A stretch of 64,000 nucleotides of DNA. It comes from Isoetes taiwanensis. Lineage: Eukaryota; Streptophyta; Lycopodiopsida; Isoetales; Isoetaceae. The stretch spans positions 449,654 through 513,653 of the forward strand of contig JAJEKV010000114.1 of assembly GCA_021234155.1 (NCBI GenBank). Reading direction: 5' to 3'. The position numbers and the translations under genes are program-made. Shown here one piece after another: positions 61,441 to 64,000 of this stretch. Below the pieces are notes generated by a model. That model worked only from the letters and a program-made list of their open reading frames with translations. It made no database searches and had not been told where the DNA came from. How positions within the stretch are numbered: the stretch's first letter is position 1; each line of letters starts with the position of its first letter.

Positions 61441-61599
61441 TTAGCAAGAGTTGCAAGTTCTTGTATTAGTGTAATATAAAATATAAATATAACATTCTCT
61501 TGCACTATAAATGTTTTTGTGATATATTTTGTGTCCCTCAACCATGCCAACAAACATAAATAAAGCAAGAAAGCAAGGAAAACTAACCATGTAGATATG

Positions 61600-62855
61600 A
61601 ACCACTTGTGTATGCAGCTAGAGGCCCGAGCGCCAGAGAATCCATTAACCGCTGGAACTTGCTGGGGAACAGAGCCCGCAAAGTGCCACGCCTCGGCAAG
61701 AAACCTCGCTTTGAAGAATTTGGACAAATGACCCCTTTAAGAAGAAATATCGCAAATGAGGACGGACCTCGAAAGCGAGATAAAGGCTTTGCTAGCCGCA
61801 CGCTGTGAGCAGTGTTCGTAGGTAACGCCAACCGCCGCAAGCATCCGCTCGGAGAACGTAGAGACAAGAAGAGGAGCAAGAGAGGAAGGTCCCCAAAACT
61901 GGACCGACTCAAGCTCGATTCGACCGACTCGAGGAAGAAGAAGAGCGTAACCAAGTCCGAAGCGCATTTAAAGGCAGAGGAACCACCGGAGGGATCTACA
62001 AAGGGACACAAGAACCCTCGACTACCGAAGAAAGTAGACTCGTGATTGGGAAATGTTTGGAAGGCCAGAAGCTCGAGCAATTCTCAGCGAAGAACAAGTC
62101 GTCGCATGGAAGCAAAAGAGGCTTGGCTTGACGAGATGAGTTTAATACGGCAATGCCTATGGTATGAAGGATAAGGATAAAGGCGGTGGTGGCAACAAAT
62201 AACCCGAAGGAGCAAAGACGATTTGGTGGAAGGGCTATGCCAAGGCTCATGGCTTAAGCAGGATGCTTGCATGTGTTCAAGAAGTTTGCTAAAGCCTTCA
62301 AGCCATTATGTCCCAAGAGAGCACAAGTCCAAGATGATGCAAAGAGCTTCTATGTTGCAAAGAAGGCAACAAGTCAAGACATTTAAATACACAGAGGAAT
62401 TTATGAGGCTAAGGTCAGATGTGCCAAAGTTAGGAGAGAAGCACGCAGTGGAAAGCTACATTGAAGGTCCTGAATGAGGAGATCCGCAGTTTGTAAGGGC
62501 AATAAACCCAAGAACAAAGATCGTGGTGAGTCCAAGGCAATAAGTTTGCAAGGAAACAGACCTCGTAATAGTGGGCGAGGCACAAAGATTACCAAGATAA
62601 AGGCAAGGCAAAGAAAGCGCAAACCGAGAACAAAAACCAGACCAGCCTAGAGCCCCATATAGTGGCAATCAAGGGAAGCAAAGCAGGAGAAGAAGTGTGT
62701 CCTTCAAAGACAAACAGAAGGGTCAAACTACTCCAAAGCCGCGGCGATCCTTTCGCAGCCATGCCCAAGGAGAAGAGACAGAGTGCATAGAAAAGCAGCC
62801 TTTGCTTCGTGTGTTTCCAGCCAAAGCCATAGAAAAATGAACCTGCCCATATGTC
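61600..62855 (+). pseudogene. Gag-like basic region upstream of protease
   Basis: The frames are rich in Lys and Arg (RKHPLGERRDKKRSKRGRS at about 61,840). They include a peptide near 62,840 with a partial zinc-knuckle pattern (CHECKASRVG, then GHF), interrupted by a frame change. Its place directly before the protease fits the C-terminal part of gag. Several stops break it. The assignment rests mostly on position. Confidence 0.4.
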
Positions 62856-63446
62856 ATGAGTGCAAAGCCAGCAGAGTTGGGAGATTGGGACACTTTGATC
62901 GACGACGATGAGGAGGCCCGCGACTACATTCAGGGTGAGTGTCATATCTTTGCCGCAATAGATACAGAGCAAGCAGAGAGCCAGTATAAAGTAATTTCCA
63001 CAGTGGGAAAGGCCAAGGCCAAGTCATTTATAGTCCTAATAGATTCAGGAAGTAGCCATAACTTTGCATCTCCCAGAATGGTTCAAATGTTGAAGTTGAA
63101 ACCATTAAAGTCAAAGCCAAGGCCCGTTGTCTTAGCAAGTGGAGCAGTAAGGCAGACGGCAGGTAAAAGAATCAACTTTGACATCGACTTGCCGGGGATT
63201 AAGATCCAGATGGGGGCGGAGGTAATGGGCATCGGCAAGTACGACTTGATAATAGGTATGGAGTACCTTGGACCAGCAGGGGCCATTATTGATTGTGGAA
63301 AGCGGAAGGTGACCTTCCCAACACCCGACGGCAAGATCATTGAGATAACAGGTAAAGAAGTTGTTCCCATCATGCGCTGTATGTCTTCTAAACTACCGCT
63401 CAAGTGCATCAAGAGTGAGCAGTGTAGCATACATCTTCAAGCTTGA
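62856..63446 (+). CDS. Gypsy aspartic protease
   Basis: An open frame of 196 codons with the retropepsin active site FIVLIDSGSSHNF at about 63,030-63,068 (Asp-Ser-Gly). The later block YDLIIGMEYLGPAGAIIDC is typical of Ty3/gypsy proteases (IIGM.WL...A.IDC). The frame probably belongs to a longer gag-pol polyprotein, so its ATG is not necessarily a true start. It stops at 63,446, before the reverse transcriptase, which is in another frame. Confidence 0.82.
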   Translation: MSAKPAELGDWDTLIDDDEEARDYIQGECHIFAAIDTEQAESQYKVISTVGKAKAKSFIVLIDSGSSHNFASPRMVQMLKLKPLKSKPRPVVLASGAVRQTAGKRINFDIDLPGIKIQMGAEVMGIGKYDLIIGMEYLGPAGAIIDCGKRKVTFPTPDGKIIEITGKEVVPIMRCMSSKLPLKCIKSEQCSIHLQA

Positions 63447-64000
63447 GATTAGCGAGCCGAATTGGAAGGAAGCAAAGAAGACAAGATGCTCGCCAAGTTG
63501 CCGAGGCAAATAGCTAAGTTGATCACGGAGTTCCACCATCTCTTTCCGTGATGAGATCAAGCAGCTCCCTCCTTATAGGGGAGTCGAAAAGTAGATAGCA
63601 CTCGAACCAGGAACAAAGCCCACAAGCAAGGCTCCATATAGAATGACAACGCAGTAGAGTTGTCTGAGCTAAAGAAGCAAGCAGGAGCCGCCGACCTAGG
63701 TTTCATTAGACCTAGTGTCTCGCCGCTTCGAGCGCCCATTTTTTTGTCAAGAAGAAGGATGGATCTTTGAGGATGCATAGACTATAGACAGCTTGAATAA
63801 GCACACCATTAAGAACAAGTATGCGCTTCCAAGATCGATGACTTGATGGATCAGCTTCAAGGAGCAAAGATCTTCTCCAAAATTGACTTAAGGTCAGGGT
63901 TATCATCGATAAGGATAAAGGAGGAGGATATCCACAAGACCGCCTTCGTGACGCCGTGTATGGGCATTACGAAGTTCAAAGGATGCCTTTCGGCTTATCA
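63447..64000 (+). pseudogene. Gypsy reverse transcriptase, N-terminal part
   Basis: Across several frames the sequence shows [65 protein letters not shown] and [13 protein letters not shown], which are chromovirus-type RT blocks in the right order. At least five frame changes or stops occur in 550 bases. The catalytic YLDD motif would lie beyond the window edge. Confidence 0.85.

Overview
The window looks like repeat-rich nuclear DNA of a land plant. The evidence is one spliced host gene for a leucine-rich-repeat protein of a plant-specific type, a decayed PLS-class pentatricopeptide (PPR) gene, and a dense mixture of plant transposons. The look of the PPR and the transposon mix lead me to suspect a seedless plant such as a fern, but the species is not proven. 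No bacterial operons, CRISPR arrays or intact RNA genes were seen.

Layout. 0-2 kb: tRNA-like SINE remnants, a GC-rich hairpin and a decayed LINE reverse transcriptase (minus). 2.2-4.9 kb: a six-exon LRR gene (plus), the only near-intact host gene, broken by one single-base frameshift. 6.7-8.6 kb: a PPR pseudogene (minus). 10.0 kb: a Helitron helicase scrap. 13.4-15.1 kb: a hAT/ZNF862-like transposase pseudogene (minus). 17.4-18.6 kb: a 5'-truncated L1 with a perfect 14-bp target-site duplication. 20.2-20.8 kb: a LINE 3' end with a GAATT tail beside a heat-shock-element/TATA promoter-like segment. 20.8-25.3 kb: a Ty3/gypsy element (minus), itself interrupted by an L1 with a perfect 15-bp target-site duplication. 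25.3-26.8 kb: a MULE/SWIM transposase remnant (plus) with a recognisable intron.

27.1-55 kb is dominated by a Helitron and a large tandem duplication. The Helitron (minus) has an STPR-like N-terminus, a Rep/HUH domain and a Pif1-like helicase. Its helicase is interrupted by LINE sequences in two places. A block of about 12 kb (29,961-42,043) repeats head-to-tail at 42,044-about 54,945. The block holds the Rep half of the Helitron, several minisatellites, about 800-bp modules whose junctions can form hairpins, and an array of 19-bp units. The copies are colinear, and most of their length difference comes from one 59-bp VNTR (4 units versus 1). Small differences in copy 2 cluster at CAG/CTG/CG sites in a way that suggests base-calling or assembly error as well as real mutation.

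55.9-64 kb is the 5' part of another Ty3/gypsy element (plus): a probable LTR, a tRNA primer-binding site, a protease and the start of reverse transcriptase. About 5.5 kb lies between the primer site and the protease. That gap holds two successive gene-like modules, each with a TATA box and shared repeated upstream motifs; I do not recognise their products. Host coding capacity is therefore small, and most of the window records nested transposon insertion and satellite growth.
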